A model generated the notes under the pieces. The model saw only the letters and a list, made by a program, of their open reading frames with translations. It did not search any database and had not been told where the DNA came from. 64,000 nucleotides of DNA. Origin: Muricea muricata (Eukaryota > Cnidaria > Anthozoa > Malacalcyonacea > Plexauridae). Position numbers and translations under genes: made by a program. Shown piece by piece: positions 37,201 through 46,583 of this stretch (the stretch's first letter is position 1; each line of letters starts with the position of its first letter). The stretch is from contig OY979718.1 in NCBI GenBank assembly GCA_963855995.1, positions 22,188,282 through 22,252,281 on the forward strand, given 5' to 3'.

Positions 37201-39663
37201 TTTCGTTCTTTATGAAATTTGATCAGCGGTTTACCAAATTTTATGCTATTACGAAGGGCTCAACATCAAGATGTAACGACACATGAATTAACAACCAGTG
37301 AATCATGTTTAAGTAATCGTTTCCTTATTGTGTGTGAATGACCCTTCATCGTGCGGGCTCAGTACGGATCAAATGGGCATCATAAGGAGTCACCCACTCC
37401 CTGTTATCTTTATATATACTTTGGCATCCTCGCCCTTCACGACTTAATAACTCTATTGATTCAACATTTAGCTTTGAAGGGAAATAGTAACAAAAATTTT
37501 TATCGTCTCGTTTGAAAGAGATTATTAAAGAGAACATTACAGAATTTTTACATCTGGCTTATTTCGTGAGATCATAGTTTTGATTAGAAATATTAAGCTG
37601 TCCGCCATCTTGGATAATTGTGGATATGCATGATATGTCACAACTGGGGTCAGGCAATTTTATTTTCTTATGAAACAATGATTAATATTCGCCCATAACC
37701 AGTGGTGGATCTAGGGTAAGTCAAAATAAATTACCACAGCTCATTCCAGGATATATTTACATTTTAAAATACCTTCAAAGCAACTTCATTGGTTAGATTT
37801 TATTCTTGTGAAATTCATAACCTATCACATTGTTATAAAGCTATTTTGAATTTAAAATGAGCTGCTATAAATTATTTTGACTTACCCTGGATCCGCCACT
37901 GCCCATAACCGCACGTACGGTAAGTGCTCTGGATTTCAGCACGAACTAAGAAGATTACAAACAATATTTGATTGTTGGTAGGTATTTGGGAGTAGATGAT
38001 GGCGGACAGTTTGTTGATTTAGGTGAGAATATCTCCCGAAGTAAAACAGATACAAAAATTTTGTAATAGCTTTCGATACATTGTCTTTGAATCTCTTTCA
38101 AATGAAATAAATTAAATTTTTGTAGCCATTTCCTTTTAAATTAAAACAAAATTGAACTAATGTTTAGATATTCAGAACATGACTAGATTCCAAATACCTT
38201 CATCATCCGTTTTGAATCGTTTCCAAAATCCTGGCAATGGACCACGATCACACGATGCTTCAAACTTGAAATAATTAAATAATTTGTCTGTATATGTGAC
38301 ATTATTAAAAACTTGATAATTCTATACAAAACAATATGTTCTCAAAACGATGGGTTGTTCTATAGAATAGTAGTACGTATATCTTTTTAGCTTTCTTTTA
38401 ATCAGGACGAAATAAAGGCTATCTATCATCCAGTGATGAAGTCAGCCTGACAATTACAATTAAATCTCTGTATTTTGGTACTTGCAAAGAAAGCATGCCT
38501 GTTTGTAGTAGACGTTTCTGACAGTTTCAACAGAAAAAAACCTTTTCGGAAATCGGACAAAGCATTTCTTCCGGTGGGACTAAAATATGAATGGCCTATC
38601 TAGTTTACGGGACATATACAAGGAACAGTCTTCTAAGGACGCGTGACGACAAAATCTTCACCGAGAGTTATTGAATGATTTGAATTCGTAATTTCTATCT
38701 TTTTCAGACTTTTTAACAGCGCTTTACAAATCCGCACGACTTGCCAGTCTTCCTGTATAGCCATGAATTTTGAGGGGCTCAGTGACACCATTTTGTTGGA
38801 GGAATGCATTTTCTGAGTTGTAAAGTGTGTCACGTAGTTATTACAAAACTTTCGCGTCAAATTGCCCGATAGATTTTTTATGAAAATAACTATTTATACC
38901 AAACGTATATGGGGAGGGGGGGGGGGGGAGAGGCCCCGCCTCGTACACCTATGTGTCTTCGTACAACCTTGATTTACGCATACAGTGCATAAAACTGCAA
39001 TTGCTGTCGCGCTAAACCTACCCCTGCCAGAGGCATTTTTAAGGATACTGCTTCCGCCTCCTTACAAAGTCGCTCAAAAGAGCAACTCATGACAACAAAA
39101 GTTAAATCCCCTTTCGTCTTTCTCACAATAGAGACTCCTTCTAGTTCGACTTTCTTTTCAAAGTTTTTTCTTAGTTCATTCAATACTTGATTACTCATCT
39201 CGCTGTGCTTATCATTCTGAGAAAAGACCAGAACGTAATCAACATGATCAAATGTCGCTAGATTTTCTTTTACTCCGCGTTTCAACGCGTTACTAACTGC
39301 AAGTGTGAGAGCGACTTTTCTCACATCTTCAGGAAAATCTGCTTTCCCTTTTTCACGCTTTAGATCACCACTCCTATGTGGCGCAGCCTCTCTTGTAGAA
39401 AACGTATGGTTTTCCACAAAATTCGAGTTCCCGGCTGTGCTTGGAACGCTGTCTGTTCTATAGACTAATCCATCATTTTCTACAAGAATATCGTTGTCAT
39501 TTTTTCTTTTAGCAGCTATCATCTCTTGCTTCTTTTTCCTTTTCTTTCTTTTATGTCCTGGTTTTGGACTATGTCCTGACTTTGATGGATTCACAGAATG
39601 TGTAACATTGGGTAAATTATCTTTATTTTGAGGTAATTCTTCTTTGGCAGCAAACATCTCCAT
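18891..39663 (-). CDS. anoctamin (TMEM16) family membrane protein
   Basis: Eighteen coding exons were located on the minus strand, with GT-AG borders and consistent phases, totalling 2924 nt. With one short exon still missing (between 36428 and 33652) the protein would be near 980-990 residues, typical for anoctamins. Landmarks in order are the cytosolic dimerisation domain (VDYVLVF; LKMPLAG), YFGEQIALYFAWLG before TM1, FLEFWKRK, WENHRTQT, AAFPLAPL, RRPVAFRAEDIGMWYSIL and a last TM exon with IPDVPSHVK. Anoctamins are ten-helix dimers acting as Ca2+-gated chloride channels or lipid scramblases. TM7 keeps E-x-x-E and TM8 keeps acidic residues, but the usual TM6 asparagine pair is not seen. The start is uncertain: the first ATG after an in-frame stop is at 39663, but an acceptor at 39721-39722 allows an upstream exon. 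Confidence 0.92.
20318..20930. mobile_element. palindrome-headed element, copy 2
   Basis: A long hairpin at about 20318-20490 (arm gctaaactgactatatttta and its complement) overlaps a segment (20392-20930) that shares its 3' two thirds with 12626-13203. Shared parts include gccgccatctt and ccaatcagattacagaata, and it ends tctatataataa. It lies in the last anoctamin intron. Confidence 0.65.
20972..21052 (-). CDS. anoctamin exon (81 nt, TM10)
   Basis: It encodes HIVFAVKFIIALVIPDVPSH and VKIAESR, the conserved last helix and IPDVP motif. Phase 0 on both sides. Confidence 0.9.
21753..21979 (-). CDS. anoctamin exon (227 nt, TM8-TM9)
   Basis: It encodes MWYSILEFLNVVGVVTNSFL, VAFTSQYG, an extracellular loop with NST and NVT sequons, and RLWLIIGFE. 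Donor GAG|GTAAAA. Confidence 0.92.
22267..22409. mobile_element. short MITE in anoctamin intron
   Basis: Inverted ends gagaggttcagatt / aatctgaacctctc, with further pairing inside (cgctacct / aggtagcg). 143 bp, no clear target duplication. Confidence 0.65.
22575..22704 (-). CDS. anoctamin exon (130 nt, TM7-TM8)
   Basis: It encodes LFAAAFPLAPLIALVTNMFD and LRLDARR...RRPVAFRAEDIG. TM8 keeps two acidic residues (FDLRLD; the usual E is D here). Confidence 0.92.
22858..23199. mobile_element. Harbinger-type MITE with TTA target site
   Basis: Inverted ends of about 38 bp (gggaccattcattatttatg... and complement) are flanked by TTA at 22855-22857 and 23200-23202. A TWA duplication and GGG-starting ends fit PIF/Harbinger. 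342 bp, non-coding. Confidence 0.82.
23270..23388. mobile_element. small inverted-repeat element
   Basis: aatttatgtttcggt and its complement accgaaacataaatt bound about 118 bp with ggttaggg-like runs. Flanks are not clearly duplicated. Confidence 0.5.
23670..23692 (-). CDS. anoctamin microexon (23 nt, TM7)
   Basis: Acceptor ttttcag|TTATAC; donor ATG|GTAGGT. It encodes VIQYGFLM, exactly the residues needed between EYNEK and LFAAAFPLAP. The family pattern there is EYxEMxxQFGFxTLF. Confidence 0.85.
23983..24435. mobile_element. MITE, accc(c/t)gtttacactagg ends
   Basis: Inverted ends accccgtttacactagg / cctagtgtaaacagggt, with inner aatccgg repeats. 453 bp in an anoctamin intron. Small open frames inside show no family resemblance. 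Confidence 0.72.
24753..24919 (-). CDS. anoctamin exon (167 nt)
   Basis: It encodes the cytosolic segment after TM6 (SLEQFWHRHIRR...) and the start of TM7 with EYNEK, keeping the E-x-x-E calcium ligands. Donor AAAG|GTGAGT, phase 1. Confidence 0.87.
24985..25690. repeat. pentanucleotide satellite (GGTGT)n(GGTAT)n
   Basis: Degenerate GGTAT/GGTGT from about 24985, then 29 perfect GGTGT units (25111-25255), then 77 GGTAT-type units (25256-25640) with only two variants (GGTAA at 25331 and 25341), then decay to about 25690. It lies in an anoctamin intron. All long open frames here on both strands are artefacts of a 5-mer without stop codons. Confidence 0.97.
25783..25934 (-). CDS. anoctamin exon (152 nt, TM6)
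   Basis: It encodes a Cys-containing loop (GCGENNDC) and TM6 (MLSLQVAMLMIMKPLPKF...). The position of the usual NN-x-x-E calcium motif reads KFCTD instead. The pentanucleotide satellite begins about 100 bp into the following intron. Confidence 0.87.
26188..26297 (-). CDS. anoctamin exon (110 nt)
   Basis: It encodes ENHRTQTSYDDALILKLFAF and the TM5 start ending YYIAFFRG. Donor GGG|GTGAGT. Confidence 0.9.
27265..27795. mobile_element. fold-back element with 21-bp subterminal repeats
   Basis: Inverted ends gtacgtattccatata / tatatggaatacgtac. Just inside, a 21-bp unit (gagcatatacacgacgctga + a) is repeated three times in direct order at 27306-27368, and inverted as 2.9 copies at 27694-27753. 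The core holds a tRNA-like sequence on the minus strand. 531 bp, no coding capacity, in an anoctamin intron. Confidence 0.82.
27561..27632 (-). pseudogene. tRNA-like sequence
   Basis: Minus-strand sequence with an A-box-like tagctcagtgg and a perfect B box ggttcgagccc, spaced as in a tRNA. The acceptor and T stems do not pair properly and the anticodon arm is poor. It is a decayed tRNA or a SINE-type pol III promoter rather than a working tRNA. Confidence 0.6.
27892..27928 (-). CDS. anoctamin microexon (37 nt)
   Basis: Acceptor tcattctag|TGTTAT; donor TGGG|GTAAGT. It encodes CYQRLAVILTEW, which joins the next exon to give the conserved WENHRTQT. Confidence 0.87.
28544..28696 (-). CDS. anoctamin exon (153 nt)
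   Basis: It encodes TM3 end (VIAATVGVIIYRVV) to TM4 (FLNTVCIMVMGK). Phase 0 on both sides. Confidence 0.88.
29345..29434 (-). CDS. anoctamin exon (90 nt)
   Basis: It encodes DPITGKD...YPLIKKY and the start of TM3 (LGSLSVLLFM). Phase 0 on both sides. Confidence 0.88.
29668..29747 (-). CDS. anoctamin exon (80 nt)
   Basis: It encodes TIFLEFWKRKSAELAYQWDV..., the conserved FLEFWKR after TM2. Donor CAG|GTATGT, phase 0. Confidence 0.9.
29884..30005 (-). CDS. anoctamin exon (122 nt)
   Basis: It encodes the extracellular loop and TM2 start, ending DNDATPFFALIICLWG. Acceptor tatag|AATTG; donor GGG|GTAAGT. Confidence 0.88.
30006..31956. other. anoctamin intron, nothing else recognised
   Basis: AT-rich sequence without coding signals or clear transposon ends. 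Confidence 0.4.
31957..32029 (-). CDS. anoctamin exon (73 nt, TM1)
   Basis: It encodes LLISSLWIPMVIGLIVALWG, the first transmembrane helix. Donor AACGC|GTATGT, phase 2. Confidence 0.88.
33389..33652 (-). CDS. anoctamin exon (264 nt, GVYSDA to TM1)
   Basis: Acceptor catacag|GTCTGG; donor CTAG|GTACGT. It encodes LMHGVYSDALCIH, an acidic Ser-rich insert, then WKKFQPLWKIRNYFGEQIAL and YFAWLG. It enters in phase 1, so the unlocated preceding exon must have length 1 modulo 3. Confidence 0.88.
34168..34612. mobile_element. palindrome-headed element, copy 3
   Basis: A hairpin (34168-34283; cgtgaaatatcggact / agtccgatatttcacg) is followed by a segment bounded by ttattatatggct (34289) and agccatataataa. 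It includes gaccaatcagaatgcagg. Same architecture as at 12.5 kb. Confidence 0.65.
35336..36239. mobile_element. nested inverted-repeat elements
   Basis: The outer pair is atacatagaga (from 35336) and tctctatgta. The inner pair is gtttatgccatacatatagagatt (35631 on) and its near-complement ending at 36073. Two hairpins with gagtgagcgcagcgaacgag (about 35394) and its complement-type cgtttgctgcgctcactcg (about 36148) lie in opposite arms. No coding capacity. Confidence 0.6.
36428..36528 (-). CDS. anoctamin exon 3 (101 nt)
   Basis: Acceptor ttacttcag|TTGAT; donor CTG|GTGAGT. It encodes 'ALFCATKREIYEGSEDPNSF', matching the AxF....R......D...FF block of anoctamins. Leaves in phase 0. Confidence 0.85.
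36931..37188. mobile_element. palindromic MITE, third copy of the FAS1-unit family
   Basis: Same family as 5301-5540: cacagccaaaaatgaacaac... / ...gttgttcattttttgctgtg, with gaacaatgtt-rich arms. It has an internal duplication (gacagccttgaacaatgtgg). It lies in an anoctamin intron. Confidence 0.8.
37700..37901. mobile_element. hAT-type MITE (cagtggcggatc family), copy 1
   Basis: Ends cagtggtggatctagggtaa / ttaccctggatccgccactg between exact 8-bp duplications cccataac (37692-37699, 37902-37909). 202 bp. Confidence 0.92.
38198..38264 (-). CDS. anoctamin exon 2 (67 nt)
   Basis: It encodes FEASC...LPGFWKRFKTDDE. Enters phase 0, leaves phase 1 at GAAG|GTATTT. Confidence 0.85.
38633..38800 (-). 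CDS. small open frame in anoctamin intron, unrecognised
   Basis: An open frame starting MVSLSPSKF, with several further codons of ordinary composition and a TAG at 38633. No family resemblance and no splice link to the anoctamin frame (exons 1 and 2 join without it). It could be chance. Confidence 0.15.
   Translation of the reverse strand, partial: SNKMVSLSPSKFMAIQEDWQVVRICKALLKSLKKIEITNSNHSITLGEDFVVTRP
39022..39663 (-). CDS. anoctamin exon 1 (first located)
   Basis: It encodes a basic Lys-rich N-terminal stretch (HKRKKRKKKQ) and the dimerisation domain (VDYVLVFSQND ... CKEAEAVSLKMPLAG). Donor GGG|GTAGGT, phase 0. The open frame extends to 39720; the TAG at 39721-39723 is also a possible acceptor. 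Confidence 0.85.
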
Positions 39664-39723
39664 TTCAGCCTCTTTTCTCACTTCCTCTGTTTTCTTAGCA
39701 ACAGGTTCGATGAAAAATGGCTA

Positions 39724-41199
39724 CTAAATAAAAATGACAGATAACATTTTTCTTTATTCATGATAATATTCCATGTCCAGTTCGCTTATATAAAAAAAGT
39801 ACCGTTAAACGTAGCTCCAACACACAGAAATAATTCTTTGGCAGTTCAAATGACGAGTCTTTAAGCTTTTAAATGCCAACGTTGTTGTAAAATTTGAAGA
39901 AAAATGAAGCAAATATACCAATACAATGAAAACTGCCGGTCGCAATTTCGTTAGGAATGAAGTTAAAATCTGTTGAAATTTACTCCCTTTTGGGTATTAA
40001 AATTTTCAAATTTTAGCTGAGGCAGTAAAATTATAAATTTCCATGTTAGAGTTACCAGCCACGTTGATTGCTTCTTGTGACAGGTAAACGATTATAATGG
40101 CATGTTCTTTTGTTCAGAGGTACAAATATGCGATTTTGACAGCTTATTTTCATTTCGAATCAAATGACTGTTGCTCAGTTTTTCTTAAAATTTCACAAAC
40201 ATGCTAAAGGTGCAAGTCATAGCAATTTTATCAATAAAGTTCAATCATTAATTTAGCTGTTCTTGGGTTTCACAGTACCATTATGCAGTGAATCTTGTTG
40301 GGGGTCAACTTCAATTGTATTAATGATTACGCTGTTCTGTAGAGAAAATCATATCAAGGATATTCTCTTTTCTACCAAACGGATGGCCACCACATACCAT
40401 GACCATGAGCATTAGATGACTGTGTCTCAATTTGGAGTTGACTGCCACTGAAGTTTATGACACTGTGTGAAACCCCAAGCACTGGGCCTAGGGACCTTTA
40501 AAAAATGTTTTCAGGCTCAACTCCATGCTTCTAAAGGTCTCATGTTTTTGTGTTTACTTTGATGATTTAATTCTAATTCAATTGGGTAAGTTGGAATTGA
40601 ATGAACATATAATTATGTGTTAAATAAATACAGTTTCAAAAACTGATCCTGAGCAAAACAGTATGTTTTGCTAACAGGTGAGATGGTATTGTGAAATGAA
40701 AAAAGAACTTTAAAAGAAATGTTATTAATATAACAATTGAATGTGATACATGTGTGCTGTAATAATTTCTGGATACTGCTAACTGCATAAGATTCTTAAT
40801 CAAATGGAGATTGAAATATATGACATATCGCATATGGCTTAAACCTGACAGCTTTCACTGTTCACATAACTATTTTGAAATATTATTTAGTCCACAGTTT
40901 ACTCTAGCTAACTGATATCGCAATTGCTGCAATAGGCAGGAATTATGCTACAAATTACAAACTTTACTTCCCATAAAATCATTCTGTAGGGACACATGCT
41001 TATAATGTATGATTATGTCAATCCAATTTATCCCAAAAGCTAATTAACTCAAAATATATATATTTCAATATTAGACTAGTACATTTTTATCTTGTAGTAA
41101 GTTAAGTGGCTGAAATTACTGCAGATAATATTTGCACTAGTTTTAGAGAAGAGTCAAATATATACAATTCTGCAAAGACATGTCTATATGACACTTAAC
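39724..41199. other. upstream region of anoctamin, no gene seen
   Basis: It should contain the anoctamin promoter and any 5' exon, but I cannot identify either. Confidence 0.4.
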
Positions 41200-41299
41200 A
41201 CTTATTGACTGAGACCAAGGGAAACAGTATGTTTTGTGGATCAGAGACAGTTGAGGGTCCACAAAACATACTGCTTTCCCGAGGTCTCAGTCAATAAGT
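41200..41299. repeat. long hairpin
   Basis: acttattgactgagacc and cagtatgttttgtgga pair with their complements about 50 bp later (tccacaaaacatactg, ggtctcagtcaataagt). 100 bp, nearly perfect. Part of it (aaacatactgctt) recurs at about 31898. Confidence 0.8.
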
Positions 41300-42817
41300 A
41301 TTATATACTGAGTGTCAAAAGAGAAGAGAAGTACCACAAATCAATCAAACATGTGTAAAAAGGATCACCTTTTACCTGACATGGCTCCGTGAGGCTCTGT
41401 GGATTTGTTATTTACCGGTGAATAAAAGTAATGTCCACCGCTTAGCTACGTTGCCAGGGAGACAGTAGAATTTCTCCACTATCACGTGATACGTTCTTAA
41501 CCAATAAGAAACAGGAATAAATGAACTTTGACATTCAGTATATAATAATAGCTTTTACATAACCCCTCTACTCAAGACCATATTATGGTTACCTAACTTA
41601 TGTACTTTAACTCATGTACATTTCAAGTTTCTTGTAAATAGTGCATTGTTATATAGCTATAATATACTACAACTTTCTACTGCAACTTTCCTATAGCTGT
41701 AATTTCAAAGAAATACACTCTTCATCAGAAGAACAAAATACATCATGTCTCCAAGCTTCAATTGTCCTGTTGGTCACAATGATGTATTTTACACTTTGCC
41801 ATACCCAAATAAAGTCAGTAGGCAATGGTTTTGTTTTGGCATATATACTTTGATCACAATTTTGCAATTTCCTAAGAATCCTAATTATGAACTTTGAATT
41901 CTGACTCTCACACTGTAAGACTAGTGCTGGCATAAAATGTGTCATCGGTTGTTGCAGATCATGATATCAAGACATTCTTATGCCACTTTAATTAAATAGC
42001 AGACAGTCACATAGATTATTATAAGATATTATAACTATTAAAATTAAAGGCATGCAGTATACTGTATTTTGTGTATATCAAACATAAGACTAAAACATGG
42101 ATTTGAAAGCATCTCTTATGCTATATAAATGTATGTATTTGAAGTAATAACTTATGTAGTCATATGACTACGTATTTTAAAAATGACATTTATGAAATTT
42201 GAAACCTAAATGTCAAATTACTAATATTCGAATTGCTAATAACAATGTCGAATTTATATTACCGTTTAAAAATGTATAAAGATTTTAGACCTTTAAAGTA
42301 AACTACTCCAACAAAATCGAATACGAAAAGAATCTGCTACGTATTAAATTAATGCAAATCTGCCATAAATATCGGTCATTAGGCAATATTCAGTATTCAC
42401 AGATTCGTTCGTACTCTACATCATGTCTACAAAACTTACCACTCAAAATAATCGAAAGCCCTTTAAAGTTTATTGAACGTAAACAAAACCGAATTGAGAA
42501 TGTTGTTCACGGTTTTAGCAAAAATATCTATTACCTAGGCAACGTTGACATCGCTACAAGTGGCTGTATGATTTGCATATTATTGTTTAACATTTTCCCA
42601 TATCATTATCATTAATATTTCTCCATTAATACTGTTCTAACGGATAACATAATTAGAAATGCTTTCAAGGTCCAAGCAAAGAGTGAAAACATCAGTAAAA
42701 CCCAGTGTAAGTTCAAGAGAATGAATGTGAAACTGCATTAGGAATGAAAGTATGAAACCATCCATGACCTTCCCATCAGGCCTGAGGCTGTGCCTGAGGG
42801 TCTGGGACTGGGTCTGG
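41300..42817. other. no gene seen
   Basis: AT-rich sequence. Short open frames here show no family resemblance. Confidence 0.4.
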
Positions 42818-42936
42818 TGGAAAATGCGGGAATACGGATATGCGGATTTGCGGAGATGGTGGAAAATGCGGATATGCGGATATGGAGGAAAATGCGGATA
42901 TGCGGATATGGAGGAAAATGCGGATATGCGGATATC
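42818..42936. repeat. 26-bp minisatellite
   Basis: About four to five units with the core ggaaaatgcggatatgcgga. The last three are nearly identical. Confidence 0.9.
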
Positions 42937-43860
42937 TTATATTGCGAAACTTATACGCCGAAACTTATATTGTTATGCTTATAGATGATCATAGAATCGC
43001 CGATGCTCAGCGTTTTTGACAAACTTTAGGTTTTTGCTAAAACAATGTATTTCATTTCATAGTTCATATACAACTAACGCATGAATTAGTAATAAAGAAA
43101 CATTTATTTTTGCAACTTGTAGAGTGCCTTTAACTTCAACTTTCTAGTTTCATAAATTTTAAAAACGGAAAAGAACAGGTATTTGTAGCATTTTGCAAGG
43201 CATAGATAGATGATACATAGATCCTCAGTGACGTGATTACATTAAGCCATTCTAAATCAAACATTTGTTATTATGTCAATCAATCATTATGCTACTGAAA
43301 ATTATCTTTGCTAACACTGAAGAAAAAAAAAGACCTGTAATTTGAGTTTTTAACAGTTCATAAACGTTGCACATTATAGATATGATGCAACGTTCTATAT
43401 TTAATTTCTTAAATATTTTATATTTTAAAGCCACTCCTAATTGTACTTTAATTTACCGTCCTGCCGCGGTTTCTTCAGTATTGTTCAGTTGTTTTTCATT
43501 ATTTCACCTTTATGAGTAAAAGTGATCGAAATCTGATTATGTTGCACGTGTTCTATTTTTTTGCTTCTTTATCTTGCCTTCAAAATAACATGTTTGTAAT
43601 ACAATAAGTAAAAACAAAAAACGAATAGTTTAGTTTGTAAAATAGAATAGTTTGTAACAGTGCTGATGAACGATAGTGCACATCATCTTCGGAGACATTA
43701 GGTAATATTGTCTTCATCTGTTTTACTTTGAAACAAAGGCAGGACCATATGATTAATTGAAACAGCTTCTAGAGGTGTGCTTCCAGAGGACAACTCAGCC
43801 TCGGTTACTATAAACCTTGTAATAAATTGAATTATACCTCAAAGGCATTATATGCATGTT

Positions 43861-44094
43861 TTATGACTGTCCTTGACTTAGAGCACGGGATGGCTGGTCA
43901 GCGGATTGAGTATTTCCAATATTATCGCTTTGTGGTCCCAGATTCGAATCAATATCAACACACACTGTTAAATTCATTACCAAATGTTTAACACAAAGAC
44001 CCAAGCAAACGGATCCATTCTTGGTTTGTTTAACAACTGCAAATGAAACCCTGAATTTAGATTCCAATTTCACCACGATCAACAAAGTTAGCAA
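43861..44094 (-). pseudogene. LINE fragment with 2A-like motif remnant
   Basis: The minus-strand frame ends with CVDIDSNLGPQSDN, resembling the DxExNPGP block found near the start of ORF2 in many CR1-like retrotransposons. The first proline is L here. No RT sequence is attached. Confidence 0.45.
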
Positions 44095-44200
44095 ATCTTA
44101 AATTAACATCATTATTTGCACTATTAACATCATCAACAATTTATAAATAAGTTTAAAAAAACGACTTAAAATTATCAGGAATCTTGAAAAGCAGTCTGCC

Positions 44201-44398
44201 ATGTTAGTGTTCCGTGACTGTAAAATGTCAGACAGTAGCTCCGTTTCGAAAAGCACCAATGGTTCTCAATTTGAATCTGAATACAATCATATTCTTGGAT
44301 GGGATGAATCAATGAATACCAGTCACAAAATTAGAACAAAATCTGCTGACATATTTAAAGACTGGACGAAACTCACTTTTAGCAGAACATTTGATTAG
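44201..44398 (+). CDS. small open frame, unrecognised
   Basis: Sixty-five codons, with an internal ATG giving MSDSSSVSKST and a Ser/Thr-rich, polar sequence. No start context, splice partner or family was recognised. It may be an exon of an unseen gene or chance. Confidence 0.2.
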   Translation: MLVFRDCKMSDSSSVSKSTNGSQFESEYNHILGWDESMNTSHKIRTKSADIFKDWTKLTFSRTFD

Positions 44399-44446
44399 CA
44401 CAGTTTATAGAGGGTCGCACAGGGGGGGGGGGGGAGGGGGTTGTCA

Positions 44447-44690
44447 CAATTCACGGGCTGAAAAATTGACGCATCACGAATCACGAATTTGGCGATTACG
44501 GGTGTCTACAAAAGCTCTCGACTGTCTACAAAAATAAACCTAAGACAGCCAAGACAGATATCTCGATAGACAGACCATACAAAAATCACAAAATAGGAAT
44601 TAAAAGTCTTGAAAGACCTTAAAAGTCTAAAATCACACAAAAGAAGGGCTAAAATCACGAAAATCAGGTTTTAATCACTAAGATACCCTT
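44447..44690. repeat. dispersed repeat, copy 1
   Basis: About 230 bp that recurs at 49099-49325 at high identity, starting attcacgggctgaaaaattg and ending in aaaatcaggttttaatc. Non-coding; class unknown. Confidence 0.85.
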
Positions 44691-45061
44691 GTACGACCCT
44701 CTTTATAAGCAACAGTGCCAGTGACTTACAAAGTGACAAAAGGACCTTATTACCGGAATTTATGGCGCATACCAAATTAAAACATCTCACAAATTGAATT
44801 TTCCAGCTACACTCACTAAAAGCTACATTTCTCGCCAACTACTTGCTCAAATCTACCAGATTAACCATTGTTAGAAAGCTATATGACAGTGATGACGCCT
44901 TTTTAATTAGTGCATGACATGGTATGAACTAATGTTTGCCCAAAATGGCAAACTATATGAAGACAGTGGAGGTGTCGCGAAATCATGCTGATTAGAGTGT
45001 GAAATATTTTAATGGCGTAGGTGTTGCATGCAGGCAAAAGTTGTGCTAAACACACAACAAA

Positions 45062-45210
45062 GCAATGGCTATCTGTAAAACAAGGAACGGGGAATCGGGG
45101 AACGGAACAAGGAACGGAACGAGGAACGAGAAAACCAGGAACATGAAAAACCGGAATCCGTAAAACCAGGAACATGAAAAGCCGGAATCTGTAAAACCAG
45201 GAACATGAAA
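45062..45210. repeat. minisatellite, inverted orientation
   Basis: Units of about 30 bp with the core gtaaaaccaggaacatgaaa, preceded by ggaacg/ggaacgag repeats. The complement array is at 47083-47220. Confidence 0.9.
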
Positions 45211-45614
45211 GCATTTCGTATGTTAAAGCTTTTAGTAAAATCGCCAAGTAACTCATTTTTAATGATATCGTGATAAATCGTAAACCAGTGTCCAAACACA
45301 AATATATGAAAATTTACAATTAAATGCGGGGTATAAAGCCTGTCATGTTTCTTCGTATTAAAAACATATAAAATGTATGTATATACACACCAAATTTTCC
45401 AACTAGATTTCGGTAAAAGCTGAATTTCTCGCAAATTAAATTCAAATTTAACAGATTAGCTATTGGTATAAATTGAATTGTAGTGCTCTCAAGCGATTTA
45501 TACAGTAGCTATTTCCACGCTTGAATTTGGTGTAGAATCTAAGATTGCGTTTTTATAATACACCCTGTATATTTTATATACTGCGCCAAAATTGAATTGC
45601 CGTGTCTGTGGACG

Positions 45615-46583
45615 CCCGGACTCGGACTCGGACCCAGACTCGGACCCGGACTCGGACCCGTGAAAAAATTCGTTACAATCATCGCAGGTTACGATTTTTA
45701 CGATTGCTGAACAATTAAGTTAAATAGCACAGGAAAGTTAAAATAGCTTAAAAAAATACAAAGCAAAGTAGCGCACTAACCTGGCAAGTAGGGCAGCTGC
45801 CCAGTTTATTGCTGCATAGCAAACAATGTTGTGTTTACATGGGTAAAATAGCGCATTTGCGCGTTCTTTTTTACAAGTGAGGCAGTGAGCCATATAAGCA
45901 CGAAATACTTTTATAAATTTTGTAACTAACGCATCGCTTGAAAGCTTGTATAATCTTCTGTAGATGATCGCACGTATTGCAATAAATTCTTTGGACTTTG
46001 GAGCCTTGCAATACATAAAAGCGCCGCCCAAAGCTTGTCAAGGTGTTGTGTTTCAACATATGGTCGGTTAAAGTTTTTGTATCGCTAATATATTTCCTGT
46101 GCGAAAATTGGGCGAAATTTGGAACCTTATAATGCGTAATCATCAGATTCCAGATGATGACAAAATAAGGTCGAAACGTTGAATCAATAAAAATGTTGTC
46201 GTTTTTCGTACTTACAGTAGTTGTGCATAATGCGTACGCTTGTCAAAGTATTGTGGTCCAAGAAAATAGCGCATGATGCCGGCAAAATGATATGATGCAA
46301 AAATTGTGCGTAAGTGCAGAACTTGCCTTCAAATAGCTCAAGAAGAAGATCTTGTATGAAAGGCCTTAATATTTACATGCTATATAGTCAGATCCAAGCT
46401 TAATGTTGAGCCTAAAACAATCAGGAACATATAAGCCTTATAGATTTTTACAAATTGGTTGCAAATTGGCTGGAAAACTGTGTTTGTAACACCATAGTAA
46501 TTCTTAAAAAATATTTCCCTGCAACTACGAATTCTTTTTGTAACGATTTTTTTCACGAGTCCGGGCTCGAGTCCGAGTCCGGG
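45615..46583. mobile_element. element with GGACTC-repeat ends
   Basis: The left end cccggactcggactcggacc (with further hexamer copies) then gtgaaaaaattcgttac. The right end is the complement: gtaacgatttttttcac, then gagtccgggctcgagtccga gtccggg. 969 bp. It carries a broken RING-finger frame on the minus strand. Confidence 0.72.
45784..46031 (-). pseudogene. RING-finger (C3HC4) fragment, frameshifted
   Basis: The minus-strand frame reads CLTCKKERANALFYPCKH then IVC, and after a one-base shift near 45815 reads CSNKLGSCPTC. Together this is the C-x2-C ... C-x-H-x3-C-x2-C ... C-x2-C pattern of a RING domain with an IAP/neuralized-like spacing. Upstream codons (from 46031) look coding but are unrecognised. 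It lies inside the 45615-46583 element, suggesting a captured gene piece. Confidence 0.55.
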
